Positions 1-8,775 are shown, counted from the stretch's first letter. The stretch: DNA of 64,000 nt from Flavobacterium sp. LHD-85 (GCF_030929595.1 NZ_JAVFVR010000012.1:32872-96871), one strand, 5' to 3'. Program-made: numbers and translations. The notes: generated from the sequence alone by a model not told the origin.

Positions 1-48
1 TTGAGGAAAAAAATTCGTGCAAATTCGTGCAATTCGTGGCAACATTTT

Positions 49-1335
49 TTACTGCAAAACTTCATGCATTGCTTTTGCCTTCAATAAACATTCTTCGTAT
101 TCTTTTTCTGGAATTGAAAGTGATGTTATGGCACTTCCAACTGAAAAAGAAACATATTTATTTTCCTGATTATATAAAATGCTTCTGATTACGACATTGA
201 AATCAAAATTGCCTTCTGGAGTAAAATAACCAACCGCACCACTATATAAACCTCTTTTGGTTTCTTCTATTTTTTCGACGATTTCCATAACTGAAATTTT
301 TGGTGCGCCAGTCATGCTCCCCATTGGAAATGTTGTTTTCAAAACATCTACTGCCGAATATTTAGGATCTAATTTTGAAGTGATCGTCGAAATCATCTGA
401 TGCACTTGGAGAAACGAATAAATTCCGCAAAGTTCTTCAACCTCAACCGAGCCTTTTTGCGATGTATGCGATAAATCATTTCGAACTAAATCGGTTATCA
501 TGATATTTTCAGCGCGTTCTTTGGCATCAGAGGCTAAAATATTTTTTGATTTTTCATCTTCAATCGGATCTGTAAAACGCTTAGAAGTTCCTTTGATTGG
601 CTGCGAAATAATCTTATCTCCTACTTTTTTCAAATAGCGTTCTGGTGAAGCAGAAAGCAGATAGTGTTTGTAATTTTTAAAGAAAACCGAAAAAGGCGCT
701 TGCGAAATTTCATTCAGTTTCTGAAATTTTTCTAACGGGTTTATAACGGCATTTTCAGCATAAAATTCCATACAGAAATTCGCTTCGTACATATCACCAA
801 TATGAATATGATGAAGCATTTGATTCACTTTTTCAACATATAATTCTTTCGAAATGCGCTGCTGCACTTCGACTCCGCTCAGTGTGACAAATGTTTCAGT
901 TTGAACTTTTACGATTTCTTCATAGTCTTCTTGAAGCTCATCATCGCAAAGCATTAAATACTGAATTTCGAGTTCATTTCCTTTTAGTATAAAAACTTTT
1001 TTAGGCTGAAAGAAAAACAAATCGGGAAAATTTAAACCATCAAAATTATTGGATTGAAGGTTCTCGATATCGTTCTTTAAATCATAAGAAAGATATCCAA
1101 AAAGCCAGTCTTTTGTGTTTTGCTGATATTGTTTTAAATCTTCAAAAGCATTGTAATAGTCTGTTTTTAAAGAGGTAAAAGCATCTACTGCCAATATGCA
1201 GTCAAAACTTGAATACTGCTGCGGATAAGAATTACTGTCTAGAAAAACGACTTCGCGAAATTGCTGCGCCCAACTTAAAAGCTGTTCTTTAAACAGTTTA
1301 GGATTGGCAATATTTTTACGGATGGAAACTCTCAA
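49..1335 (-). CDS. pabB: Aminodeoxychorismate synthase component I (PabB-type)
   Basis: Chorismate-using enzyme of the anthranilate synthase I / PabB / isochorismate synthase family, 428 aa. The chorismate-binding domain fills roughly residues 160-425, with motifs PIKGTSKR, DLVRNDL and MGSMTGAPK. The lysine in PIKGT matches the active-site lysine of PabB, where TrpE has alanine, so p-aminobenzoate (folate) synthesis is favoured over tryptophan synthesis. The N-terminal part is shorter than in TrpE. The start is a TTG codon, because no suitable upstream ATG is in frame and the MRVSIRK opening looks like flavobacterial homologues. A glutaminase partner (PabA) is not in the window. Two CAAAnnTA boxes (TAnnTTTG on this strand) lie 20-40 bp upstream. 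Confidence 0.9.
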   Translation of the reverse strand: MRVSIRKNIANPKLFKEQLLSWAQQFREVVFLDSNSYPQQYSSFDCILAVDAFTSLKTDYYNAFEDLKQYQQNTKDWLFGYLSYDLKNDIENLQSNNFDGLNFPDLFFFQPKKVFILKGNELEIQYLMLCDDELQEDYEEIVKVQTETFVTLSGVEVQQRISKELYVEKVNQMLHHIHIGDMYEANFCMEFYAENAVINPLEKFQKLNEISQAPFSVFFKNYKHYLLSASPERYLKKVGDKIISQPIKGTSKRFTDPIEDEKSKNILASDAKERAENIMITDLVRNDLSHTSQKGSVEVEELCGIYSFLQVHQMISTITSKLDPKYSAVDVLKTTFPMGSMTGAPKISVMEIVEKIEETKRGLYSGAVGYFTPEGNFDFNVVIRSILYNQENKYVSFSVGSAITSLSIPEKEYEECLLKAKAMHEVLQ

Positions 1336-1635
1336 AAATGGTAATTTTAAAGGTCAAAATTACGACAAAATTATTTCATTAGAAGAAAACAAAAAAATAA
1401 TCAAAATGATTTGAATTACATCGCAAAACTGTTAAAAAGACATTCATTTTATAAGAAAAAATTCGTTATATTTGATATACAATTAGATTAATCTAAAAAC
1501 AGTATTGATTTGATTATAGAATCCTTAAAAAAGAACCTCAAAAAAAATTAATTTATGATTCTTTTTTAGGCTTTTAGATTGCATTTCTTCCAATAACTTA
1601 ATTAATTTTTTTAACCTTAAAAAATCCTAAGTATT
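1336..1635. other. 300-bp intergenic region between divergent genes
   Basis: A/T-rich divergent spacer. It holds the pabB promoter candidate, a TATATTTG box at 1467-1474 on the plus strand that may drive the downstream membrane-protein gene, a 14-bp palindrome (TTAGATTAATCTAA, about 1484-1497), and an imperfect hairpin built on CCTTAAAAAAGAA near 1525-1570. No gene is seen. Confidence 0.5.
1355..1393 (-). promoter_or_regulatory. Candidate promoter of pabB
   Basis: Two overlapping candidate -7 boxes of the Bacteroidota type TAnnTTTG read on the minus strand (1355-1362 and 1366-1373). A CAAA/TTTG -33-like element at 1390-1393 has about 16 bp spacing to the second box. Sequence match only. Confidence 0.45.
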
Positions 1636-2010
1636 ATGAAAATTGCCACAATTATTGTCCGCGTTTTAATTGGCCTTTTGCTACTGTTCGCCTCTATCAG
1701 TTATTTTTTCCACCTAATGCCTGAGCCTGAAACTACAGGAAATTTTAAAGCATTTAATGTAGGTTTAATGGCTTCGACGTATTTAATGCCAATGGCAAAA
1801 TCTATCGAGTTATTGTGTGGTATTGCATTTGTATCTGGGCGTTATGTAACTTTAGCAAACATTTTGATCTTACCGATTACGGTAAATATTTTGTTCATCA
1901 ATTATTTCCTTACTCCAGATGGTCTGCCAATTGCAGCTCTTCTTTTTCTAGGAAACCTATTCTTGATTTACAGATACTGGGATAACTATAAAAGTGTTTT
2001 TACTGCATAA
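1636..2010 (+). CDS. DoxX-like small integral membrane protein
   Basis: A 124-aa protein that is almost entirely hydrophobic, with about four predicted membrane helices (near residues 5-25, 45-65, 70-90 and 95-115). Size and pattern resemble DoxX/DUF4267-like membrane proteins; the assignment rests on general resemblance. Substrate and role are unknown. It is a single gene, ends in a shared bidirectional terminator with the convergent lipocalin gene, and has an ATG start. Confidence 0.6.
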   Translation: MKIATIIVRVLIGLLLLFASISYFFHLMPEPETTGNFKAFNVGLMASTYLMPMAKSIELLCGIAFVSGRYVTLANILILPITVNILFINYFLTPDGLPIAALLFLGNLFLIYRYWDNYKSVFTA

Positions 2011-2030
2011 GCATTTTTCAAATCGAAATA

Positions 2031-2066
2031 AAAAAGTCCGTCAATATTATATCTGACGGACTTTTT
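2031..2066. terminator. Bidirectional intrinsic terminator
   Basis: Perfect 13-bp stem (AAAAAGTCCGTCA / TGACGGACTTTTT) with a 10-nt loop, A-tract on one side and T-tract on the other, between two convergent genes. Confidence 0.9.
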
Positions 2067-2070
2067 ATTT

Positions 2071-2613
2071 TTAATTTGCCTTATCGTGTTTTACCCAAAC
2101 CAAATCGGTTACTTTATATCCAATTTCCTGAGCTTTGATAAGAAAATCTGCTTTTACACTTTCTGGAATTGTTTTTTCTCTAGAAAGTATCCACATATAT
2201 TTTACGCTTTCTCCAGCCACAAGTGCGTATTTGTAATCAGGATCGATTGCAACGACATTGTAACCAGAATAAAAAGGACCAAAAAATGAGACTTTCAGCA
2301 TACCAATATTGTCTTTTTTGACAAATCTAGCTTTCCCGACACTTTGTTCCCATTTGTCTTTTTTGACATTATAGCCCTTATTATTGACTTTTATTGTTTT
2401 ATCTTCATTTAAAGAATACTCGGCAGTTACATTGTTCAGATCTCTTTCCCATTTGTAATCTAATCTGGCAATTTCATACCATTTTCCGAGATATTTTGCG
2501 CTGTCAAAGTTTGTTACAGCTTTTGCATTTTTGGGAATTCCGCCTCCGCAAGAATATAATGCGAGTCCAATTCCTGCTCCGATCAAAACCGGTACTACAT
2601 ATTTCGTTTTCAT
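2071..2613 (-). CDS. Outer-membrane lipocalin lipoprotein (Blc-like)
   Basis: Bacterial lipocalin, 180 aa. A lipoprotein signal peptide ends in a lipobox with Cys22 (ALYSC), followed by a Gly-rich stretch as in Bacteroidota lipoproteins. The lipocalin signature GKWYEIAR is at residues 43-50, and further strand motifs such as FFGPFYSGYNVVAID and YMWILSR are in order. The family binds small hydrophobic ligands (fatty acids, lysophospholipids) in a beta barrel, usually anchored to the outer membrane under envelope stress. It is monocistronic with terminators on its 3' side. Confidence 0.88.
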   Translation of the reverse strand: MKTKYVVPVLIGAGIGLALYSCGGGIPKNAKAVTNFDSAKYLGKWYEIARLDYKWERDLNNVTAEYSLNEDKTIKVNNKGYNVKKDKWEQSVGKARFVKKDNIGMLKVSFFGPFYSGYNVVAIDPDYKYALVAGESVKYMWILSREKTIPESVKADFLIKAQEIGYKVTDLVWVKHDKAN

Positions 2614-2708
2614 AATCCTATCTTTTTAATTATCATAAAGATAGCACCTGAAATACACATCTAATTTACAAAATTATTTTTGATTATTATATTATACAAA
2701 GCATAAAA

Positions 2709-2734
2709 AAACCGTCAGATCGCTCTGACGGTTT
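2709..2734 (-). terminator. Intrinsic terminator of lpdA
   Basis: Perfect 11-bp stem AAACCGTCAGA / TCTGACGGTTT with a 4-nt loop and a T-tract on the minus strand, just past the lpdA stop codon. Confidence 0.88.
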
Positions 2735-2757
2735 GTATATATGATTTAACGTAAAAA

Positions 2758-4161
2758 TTATACGTGTAAAGCTCTATTTTCTGTCGCTGCTAATGCCGCT
2801 TCTTTTACCGCTTCCGCGAAAGTTGGATGCGCATGGCTCATTCTTGAAATATCTTCAGCAGAAGCTTTGAATTCCATTGCAGTAACTGCTTCAGCAATTA
2901 AATCTGCTGTACGAGCACCAATCATGTGAACTCCTAAAACCTCATCTGTTTTCTCATCAGCTAAGATTTTTACGAATCCGTCTAAGTCAGCACTTGCTCT
3001 TGCACGTCCTAACGCTTTGAATGGGAAACTTCCAGATTTGTATTTTACTCCAGCAGCTTTCAATTGCTCTTCAGTTTGACCAACTGCAGCAACTTCTGGC
3101 CAAGTGTATACTACACCAGGAATTAAATTATAATCGATATGTGGTTTTTGCCCAGCTAAGATTTCAGCAACCATTACTCCTTCTTCTTCCGCTTTGTGCG
3201 CTAACATTGCTCCACGAACAACGTCACCAATTGCATAGATATTTGGAGTACTAGTTTGCAAATGATCGTTTACTTCAACCTGTCCTCTATCTGAAATTTT
3301 TACTCCAGCTTTGTCAGCATTTAATCCGTCTGTGTAAGGACGACGCCCAACAGAAACTAATGAATAATCTCCTTCAAGAGTGATTGTTTCTCCTTTTGCA
3401 TTTTCAGCCTGAACTACAACAGCGTCACCGTTTCTTTCAACTGATTTTACTTTGTGAGAAACATAGAATTTCATTCCTTGTTTTTTCAATACTTTAGTCA
3501 ATTCTTTAGAAAGAGAACCATCCATTCCTGGAATAATTCTGTCCATGAATTCCACTACAGAAACCTGAGCTCCTAAACGAAGGTAAACTTGTCCAAGCTC
3601 GATTCCGATAACTCCACCACCAATAATTACTAAGTGTTTTGGAACTTCTTTTAAAGCCAAAGCTTCAGTAGAAGTGATGATTCTTTCTTTATCAATTTTG
3701 ATGAATGGTAAAGAAGATGGTTTTGATCCTGTAGCAATTACAGTATATTTTGCTTCGATAGTTTCAGAAGTTCCGTCAGCTTTTGCAACAGCAATGTGAG
3801 TTGCGTCTACGAAAGAACCTAAACCATTGAAAACAGTAATTTTATTTTTATCCATTAGGTAGTTAATTCCACCTACAGTTTGATCTACAACAGCTTGTTT
3901 GCGCGCGATCATTTTCTCTAAATTGATTTTTACATCTCCAGAAACTTCAATTCCGTGATCTGCAAAATGAGCGATTTCTGAATAATGATGAGAAGAAGAT
4001 AATAATGCTTTTGAAGGAATACAACCTACGTTAAGGCAAGTTCCGCCTAATGAATTATATTTTTCTACAATTGCAGTTTTGAAACCTAATTGTGCGCAAC
4101 GAATTGCTGATACATATCCTCCAGGACCTGAACCTATAATGACTACGTCAAATGAACTCAT
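2758..4161 (-). CDS. lpdA: Dihydrolipoyl dehydrogenase (E3)
   Basis: FAD-dependent E3 subunit of the 2-oxoacid dehydrogenase complexes; it reoxidises dihydrolipoyl groups with NAD+. It has 467 aa, the normal length. The N-terminal FAD dinucleotide motif is GSGPGG (residues 10-15), the redox-active disulfide is Cys42-Cys47 (GGTCLNVGC), the NAD-binding motif is GGGVIGIELG near residue 180, and the C-terminal interface motif HAHPTFAE carries the catalytic His. It stands alone, without E1 or E2 neighbours, as is common in Flavobacteria. A CAAAATTA box (4189-4196) upstream could be its -7 element. Confidence 0.97.
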   Translation of the reverse strand: MSSFDVVIIGSGPGGYVSAIRCAQLGFKTAIVEKYNSLGGTCLNVGCIPSKALLSSSHHYSEIAHFADHGIEVSGDVKINLEKMIARKQAVVDQTVGGINYLMDKNKITVFNGLGSFVDATHIAVAKADGTSETIEAKYTVIATGSKPSSLPFIKIDKERIITSTEALALKEVPKHLVIIGGGVIGIELGQVYLRLGAQVSVVEFMDRIIPGMDGSLSKELTKVLKKQGMKFYVSHKVKSVERNGDAVVVQAENAKGETITLEGDYSLVSVGRRPYTDGLNADKAGVKISDRGQVEVNDHLQTSTPNIYAIGDVVRGAMLAHKAEEEGVMVAEILAGQKPHIDYNLIPGVVYTWPEVAAVGQTEEQLKAAGVKYKSGSFPFKALGRARASADLDGFVKILADEKTDEVLGVHMIGARTADLIAEAVTAMEFKASAEDISRMSHAHPTFAEAVKEAALAATENRALHV

Positions 4162-4188
4162 AGTATTTTGTTTTTATTTTAGCGGTTA

Positions 4189-4196
4189 CAAAATTA
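4189..4196 (-). promoter_or_regulatory. Candidate -7 box of lpdA
   Basis: TAATTTTG on the minus strand, a match to TAnnTTTG, 28 bp upstream of the lpdA start. No convincing -33 element was found at standard spacing. Confidence 0.4.
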
Positions 4197-4410
4197 AGCA
4201 ATAAAGTTCTGTTTGAGGTTTAATTTTCAATGTTTTTTGTGTGAAATTTTGGAGGAAGGTTTTCTGCCACGAAGGCTCTAAGACACAAAGTTTTTTTGTT
4301 TTTTGATCTCGCAAAGACGCAGAGTCGCAAAGTTTTTTTTTACAAACAATATTGAATGAATAGCGTCCAGCTTTAGCTGGATGGTAAATATTGTCAACAC
4401 TAAAAGGGCT

Positions 4411-4540
4411 TTAGCCAAACTGTAGTAGATTTGGCTAAAGCCTCCTTTTAATTTCATCTAATACCTCCAGCTAAAGCTGGAGGCAATTCAATTAAATACT
4501 TTGCGACTCCGCGTCTTTGCGAGATTAAAAAACTTAGAAC
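4411..4540. repeat. Flavobacterial intergenic repeat, copy 1
   Basis: Contains the imperfect inverted pair AGCCAAAC...GATTTGGCT, the palindromic CTCCAGCTAAAGCTGGAG, and the segment CTTTGCGACTCCGCGTCTTTGCGAG. The same order of blocks recurs at 5198-5334, so the two copies flank the toxin-antitoxin pair. The wider 4162-4553 gap has no gene; it also holds CACGAAGG...CTAAGACAC-type repeats near 4266-4335. Confidence 0.75.
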
Positions 4541-4553
4541 CTAAGCAGCTTCC

Positions 4554-4844
4554 TTAAGGTTTTCTATCAGGATTTCTCGAAGTATGAAATACAGAGTAAA
4601 TAATTATTTCAGAGCCAATAATCTCATAAATGATAACAAAAGGAAATTTAACCAAAGTCATTTCTCTATAACCTGGCTGTTTTTTAATTTCATATAATTC
4701 TGGATTTGTCTTCAAAACCTTAAGATAAGATTTTAAATAAGTTAGAAATTGCTTTCCTAAACCTTTGTTTCTACTTTCGTAGAATTCAATAGATTCATCA
4801 ATTTCTTTTTCCGCTAATGGTAAAATTTTGATTTTAAAAACCAT
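4554..4844 (-). CDS. RelE/ParE-family toxin
   Basis: Small basic toxin of the RelE/ParE superfamily, about 96 aa from the ATG at 4844 (VFKIKILPLAEKEIDESIEFYE opening). An in-frame ATG at 4853 is also possible. Family features are the N-terminal EKEIDESIEFYESRNKGLG helix pair and the C-terminal PFVIIYEI ... IIYSVFHTSRNP strands. ParE members poison gyrase and RelE members cleave mRNA; the sequence does not decide between them, but the SRNP ending is closer to ParE. The gene overlaps the end of the upstream antitoxin, typical of a co-translated module. Confidence 0.85.
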   Translation of the reverse strand: MVFKIKILPLAEKEIDESIEFYESRNKGLGKQFLTYLKSYLKVLKTNPELYEIKKQPGYREMTLVKFPFVIIYEIIGSEIIIYSVFHTSRNPDRKP

Positions 4845-5079
4845 ATTTAGCATTCAGTCGTTGTTCAGCTTCTTCCCAAGTACTTACCTCAATTTCTCCT
4901 GACAAATATTTTTCTCTTTCTTCAGCGACTTTATTGTAATGCGAATCTGGAACGATTGACCCTTTTTCGTCCTGCTTGATGGCATCAAAAACACTTTCTA
5001 AAATTTCTAATTTAGAATCATCGTCAATGAATTTGCCAAAATCTTTTATAAGCTTACGTCTTAATTCTTTCGTTTCCAT
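4834..5079 (-). CDS. Antitoxin of the ParE/RelE module
   Basis: Short acidic protein of about 81 aa from the ATG at 5079 (METKELRR). A longer reading frame would need a TTG at 5100 and is less likely. It resembles the addiction-module component family paired with ParE-like toxins: a helical N-terminus, then SHYNKVAEEREKYLSGEIE and a C-terminal WEEAEQRLNAKYGF segment that probably wraps the toxin. Its stop overlaps the toxin start by about 10 bp, so the pair forms one operon that is presumably self-repressed. Confidence 0.8.
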   Translation of the reverse strand: METKELRRKLIKDFGKFIDDDSKLEILESVFDAIKQDEKGSIVPDSHYNKVAEEREKYLSGEIEVSTWEEAEQRLNAKYGF

Positions 5080-5197
5080 TTTGTTTGTATTTAAACTCAA
5101 ATTTAAGTTTTTTTAGCTTTGAATTTTGTTAATGTTTTCCGTTTATGTATTTAACGTAATGTTAGACACACTGCAGTGCGTCTCTACAGAAAAACCT

Positions 5198-5334
5198 TTA
5201 GCCAAACTGACAAAGATTTGGCTAAAGCCCATTTGCGACTAAAACCTAATTCCTCCAGCTAAAACTGGAGGCAATTCAATTAAAACTTTGCGACTCCGCG
5301 TCTTTGCTTTGCGATATTAAAAAAAAAACTTAGA
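5198..5334. repeat. Flavobacterial intergenic repeat, copy 2
   Basis: Same block order as 4411-4540: GCCAAACTG, GATTTGGCTAAAGCC, CTCCAGCTAAAACTGGAG, then CTTTGCGACTCCGCGTCTTTGC. The copies differ by small substitutions and indels. They lie on both sides of the toxin-antitoxin module in the same orientation. Confidence 0.75.
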
Positions 5335-5361
5335 ATCTCAGAACCTTAAAACCTTCGCATC

Positions 5362-5820
5362 TTAGAAAGAAATCACCGTAGAATTCTTCACTTCACTAAT
5401 CATAAACATACTTTGGGTGCTTCCAATATGCTGTAGTGAAGTCAATTTTGTGACTAAAAACTCTCTATACGCTTCCATATCTTTTACCAAAACTTTCAGA
5501 ATATAATCATAATCGCCACTTACGTGATGACATTCTAGAACTTCATTGAGTTTTATGACTTCGCTTTCAAATTTGGTTAGAAATTCTTTTGTGTGTTGAA
5601 TCAGTTTTAAATGGCAAAAAACCACAAATCCTTTTTCAATTTTAGATTTATCGACTAAGGCTACATAGTTTTTTATTATGCCTTCGCGTTCTAACTTTTT
5701 AATTCGTTCGTAAACTGCTGTAACCGAAAGATCAAGTTTTAAGGATAATTCTTTGGTTGTTTTTTTACTATCGGTTTGAAGTAAAACCAGCAGTTTTTTA
5801 TCTGTAGCGTCTAAAGTCAT
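5362..5820 (-). CDS. Lrp/AsnC-family transcriptional regulator
   Basis: A 152-aa protein with the N-terminal winged HTH (LDATDKKLLVLLQTDSKKTTKELSLKL..., helices about residues 5-55) and a C-terminal RAM/AsnC effector domain (about 65-145, with the HHVSGDYDYILKV core). Family members form octameric discs that sense amino acids. It is divergent from the PLP-dependent Cys/Met lyase at 6247, so the simplest inference is that it controls that gene in response to methionine or another amino acid, as with YbaO/DecR and BkdR pairs. Confidence 0.93.
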   Translation of the reverse strand: MTLDATDKKLLVLLQTDSKKTTKELSLKLDLSVTAVYERIKKLEREGIIKNYVALVDKSKIEKGFVVFCHLKLIQHTKEFLTKFESEVIKLNEVLECHHVSGDYDYILKVLVKDMEAYREFLVTKLTSLQHIGSTQSMFMISEVKNSTVISF

Positions 5821-6246
5821 TTTTAGTTGATTGTTTTTGGTTGATTGTTGATGGTTATTAAAAAGAAAGAAAATCTATTCAACTGTGTTTTTTAAATCAA
5901 ATTTAGATTAAAAATCACAACAAATACATTTTAATAGTTTTAAAATCTAATTTTATATTTTATAGTTGATTATTTTTCTTATTAAACCTTATTTTGGATA
6001 GAATTTCTTTTGAAAACGAGTGTCCTAGCCCTGATTGAAGTGGAAAGCCCGGAGTAAAAAAGGCATAAGTTTCTTGTTCTAAAAAAGCGACCAACGGAAG
6101 CTCTTTTTAGAACATTAGAAACTTTGCATTTTTTATGAGGACTTGAAACGGAAAGCAGGAAATAGCTCCTTATCCTTCGACTTCGCTCAGGATGACAATT
6201 GCAATTTTAGCAACTTGGAACAAATAAAAACTTGAAACTAACTATA
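5821..6246. other. Divergent intergenic region of Lrp and PLP lyase genes
   Basis: This 426-bp spacer holds A/T-rich promoter DNA near the Lrp gene, a dispersed flavobacterial element at 6021-6170, and one arm of a REP-like palindrome at 6174-6197 (CCTTCGACTTCGCTCAGGATG). No coding sequence is seen. Confidence 0.6.
6021..6170 (+). repeat. Dispersed structured element with CCTAGCCCTGAT and AGCAGGAAATAGCT ends
   Basis: The conserved 5' end TCCTAGCCCTGATTGAAG and 3' end GGAAAGCAGGAAATAGCTCC bracket a long internal hairpin (GTTTCT.GTTCTAAAAA against TTTTTAGAAC.T.AGAAAC). A second member with the same ends but a different internal hairpin is at 15661-15741 on the opposite strand. The pattern suggests a mobile or RNA-level element. 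It may match a published Flavobacteria RNA motif such as Flavo-1, but I could not verify that. Confidence 0.6.
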
Positions 6247-7470
6247 ATGAAAAACTTCAACCCAGCAGATAAAATTCAGGATTTGCAATATTTTGGTGAA
6301 TTTGGCGGTGTGAATCCGTCGATTTCTGATTCTTCGACTTATACTTTTCTTTCAGCTAAAACCATGTTTGATACTTTTGAAGGCAACATGGAAGGCTGTT
6401 ATTTATATTCGCGCCATTCATCGCCAAGTAATTTATATCTGGATCAGGCTTTGGCAGCTATGGAAGGAACGGAAACTGCAAATGTTTCGGCTTCGGGAAT
6501 GGGAGCGATCACGCCTACTCTATTGCAATTGTGCGGTGCCGGCGATCATATCGTTTCGAGCCGAACTATTTATGGTGGAACTTATGCTTTCTTGAAAAAC
6601 TTTACACCAAGATTCGGAATTGAAACAAGCTTTGTTGATATTACAAAATTGAATGTTGTTGAAGCTGCGATTACTCCTAAAACTAAAGTTCTGTATTGCG
6701 AAACGGTTAGTAATCCTCTTTTGGAAGTTGCCAATATTGCTGGCTTGGCTGAAATTGCCAAAAAGCACAATTTAAAATTGGTTGTCGATAATACTTTTTC
6801 TCCATTATCTGTTTCTCCTGCAAAATTGGGTGCTGATATTGTGATTCATAGTTTGACAAAATATATTAACGGAAGCAGTGATACGGTTGGAGGTGTGACT
6901 TGCGCTTCTAAGGAATTTATTAATTCATTGAAGAATGTAAATTCAGGTGCGAGCATGCTTTTAGGACCAACAATGGACAGCTTGCGTTCGGCAAGTGTGA
7001 TGAAAAACCTTCGCACACTTCATATCAGAATCAAACAGCACAGCCATAATGCGCATTACTTAGCTGATCAATTTGAAAAAGACGGCTTAAAAACGGTTTA
7101 TCCGGGATTAAAAAGCCACCCGAGTCATGAATTGTATAAAACGATGATTAATCCGGAATATGGTTTTGGCGGAATGCTGACAATTGACGTAGGTTCTCTG
7201 GAAAAAGCCAATGAATTAATGGAGTTAATGCAAGAACGAAATCTTGGATATCTGGCAGTAAGTTTAGGTTTTTATAAAACATTATTCAGCGCGCCTGGAA
7301 CTTCAACTTCAAGTGAGATTCCGTTAGAAGAACAAAAAGAAATGGGATTAACAGATGGTTTGATTCGTTTTTCTATTGGTTTGGACAACGACATTCAACG
7401 TACTTACGAAATGATGAAAGCTTGTATGAAAGAGCTTGGAATCTTAAAAAAGGAAACATTACTCTATTAA
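6247..7470 (+). CDS. PLP-dependent Cys/Met metabolism enzyme (methionine gamma-lyase / cystathionine gamma-lyase type)
   Basis: Fold-type I PLP enzyme of the trans-sulfuration family, about 407 aa from the ATG at 6247; a TTG at 6232 would add five residues and is unlikely. The PLP lysine is Lys205 in SLTKYING, the PLP-ring aspartate is Asp181 in VVDNTF, and the phosphate-contacting YSRHSSPS motif is near residue 54. The cysteine that marks Pseudomonas methionine gamma-lyase (GCTFAF) is Gly here (YGGTYAF), so substrate choice among methionine, cystathionine and O-acyl-homoserine stays open. The divergent Lrp-type regulator fits an amino-acid-responsive degradative role. A terminator follows at 7502-7539. 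Confidence 0.87.
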   Translation: MKNFNPADKIQDLQYFGEFGGVNPSISDSSTYTFLSAKTMFDTFEGNMEGCYLYSRHSSPSNLYLDQALAAMEGTETANVSASGMGAITPTLLQLCGAGDHIVSSRTIYGGTYAFLKNFTPRFGIETSFVDITKLNVVEAAITPKTKVLYCETVSNPLLEVANIAGLAEIAKKHNLKLVVDNTFSPLSVSPAKLGADIVIHSLTKYINGSSDTVGGVTCASKEFINSLKNVNSGASMLLGPTMDSLRSASVMKNLRTLHIRIKQHSHNAHYLADQFEKDGLKTVYPGLKSHPSHELYKTMINPEYGFGGMLTIDVGSLEKANELMELMQERNLGYLAVSLGFYKTLFSAPGTSTSSEIPLEEQKEMGLTDGLIRFSIGLDNDIQRTYEMMKACMKELGILKKETLLY

Positions 7471-7501
7471 TAAATTTGCACATTTTTTTTAGATTGTTTT
7501 G

Positions 7502-7539
7502 AATCCGCTGGAGATCTTTCTCAAAGCGGATTTTTTTTG
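7502..7539 (+). terminator. Intrinsic terminator after PLP lyase
   Basis: 8-bp stem AATCCGCT / AGCGGATT followed by an eight-base T run. Confidence 0.8.
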
Positions 7540-7545
7540 GAAGTT

Positions 7546-7580
7546 AAAAAGCCGTTCTGAATAATCCAGAACGGCTTTTT
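7546..7580. terminator. Bidirectional terminator, GCCGTTCTG stem
   Basis: Perfect 14-bp stem AAAAAGCCGTTCTG / CAGAACGGCTTTTT. It lies just past the stop of the minus-strand DUF695 gene. The same stem sequence recurs at 8776-8808 upstream of that gene. Confidence 0.88.
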
Positions 7581-7585
7581 GCAAT

Positions 7586-8680
7586 TTATCTTGGCTCGAA
7601 ATGTCTAAATGACTGCCAGTATTTATCTTTATAGAGTTCGTAGCTTATTTCAAAAACACCGCTGTATTTTTTAATTAACTCGTCAGCAATTTTGGCAGGT
7701 TTTCGAAAGTCTTTGCAAGTAAAAAAGATTTCTCTTTTATTGTTGGCTGTTTCTCTTCCGATATTTAAATAACCTTCAGAATCTGGAAGACTATAGATAA
7801 TTTCTTCCTCAATTTCCTCTAACAGCTTGTATGTTTTCTCATCAGGTAATCCACCATTATCGCAATCATCAAAAGGAATTCCTAGTATAAAAACCCAAGG
7901 ATGAGATGCTTTTTGATCCCACTCAATAATTGTGGTATTAATTAGAGCCAAAACGATTGAACCATCTTGCTTTTTACCTTCAAAATTGGCATAACTGTCA
8001 TTCTCTGTATTATGTCTGGTTCCTTCGTATTTCTCAACAAACTCTTTTTCTCTCCAAATTAAATAGTCCTTTAATTTTTCTATCGGAATTAATTCTTCAG
8101 AAACATTTTCTGGACCTGTAACAACCAAATTATCAATTAAAGTTACAGAATGCAATTCGCCTAAATAATTATCCAGAAAAATATAGACTCCGTTGGCTAT
8201 ATTAGATTTTTTCTCTTCAACAAAATGATCATAAACAATTACCAGATCTATTTCGTCAGGATAACTTTCATGAATGCGAGGATAAAATTTCAGATTTTCT
8301 TTACTGAACTCAAAATCCTGATAAGTAATACCTATATTGTTGATATCTGAAGCCGGCTTTAGGGCTGTAAATTTCCAACCGTCAATTTTAGGAGCATTAG
8401 CAACTAATTCTTCAATTGCATAAATATTTCTAATTGCCCCGTCTGGCGTTAAAACTAATTCGGCTGTCTGATCGTCAAACATTCCCGTAAGGAAATAAAT
8501 TCCTTCGTGCACTTCATCCAGTTTTGGGGCAAGTTTATCAAAAAAATCTTGGTGTATATTTTCTCCGCTTTGAACAGTTTTAATAAACGCTTTTTCATTT
8601 GCTGAAAACCAATTCCAGAAATCATTATAAGATTGTATTGGAGCTTCTTTTTTGCCCAATATTTTATCTAGAAAACTCAT
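7586..8680 (-). CDS. DUF695-like cytosolic protein of unknown function
   Basis: Soluble, acidic, 364 aa, with no signal peptide or membrane segment. The C-terminal half (about 225-364, from YEGTRHNTENDSYANFEGKKQDGS through NKREIFFTCKDFRKPA) resembles the DUF695 family, which is often found as a stand-alone protein or fused to immunity-like domains. The N-terminal half (about 1-215) has a pattern of strand-rich repeats with DGAIRN and GVYIFLDNYLGE, and resembles another uncharacterised domain. It is a single gene between two terminators that share the same stem. No enzymatic motif is visible. Confidence 0.6.
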   Translation of the reverse strand: MSFLDKILGKKEAPIQSYNDFWNWFSANEKAFIKTVQSGENIHQDFFDKLAPKLDEVHEGIYFLTGMFDDQTAELVLTPDGAIRNIYAIEELVANAPKIDGWKFTALKPASDINNIGITYQDFEFSKENLKFYPRIHESYPDEIDLVIVYDHFVEEKKSNIANGVYIFLDNYLGELHSVTLIDNLVVTGPENVSEELIPIEKLKDYLIWREKEFVEKYEGTRHNTENDSYANFEGKKQDGSIVLALINTTIIEWDQKASHPWVFILGIPFDDCDNGGLPDEKTYKLLEEIEEEIIYSLPDSEGYLNIGRETANNKREIFFTCKDFRKPAKIADELIKKYSGVFEISYELYKDKYWQSFRHFEPR

Positions 8681-8775
8681 GTATTACTAATTAAATTTAA
8701 AATTTCACTAGAAACAAACTTAAGGAAAAGCGCTTTTAAAACATAGGAATATTTCTATAAAATATCAAGAATGCA

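Noticed and set aside
6174..6246. SAM or other riboswitch before the Cys/Met lyase
   Set aside because: The structured DNA there matches dispersed repeats present elsewhere, not a riboswitch core.
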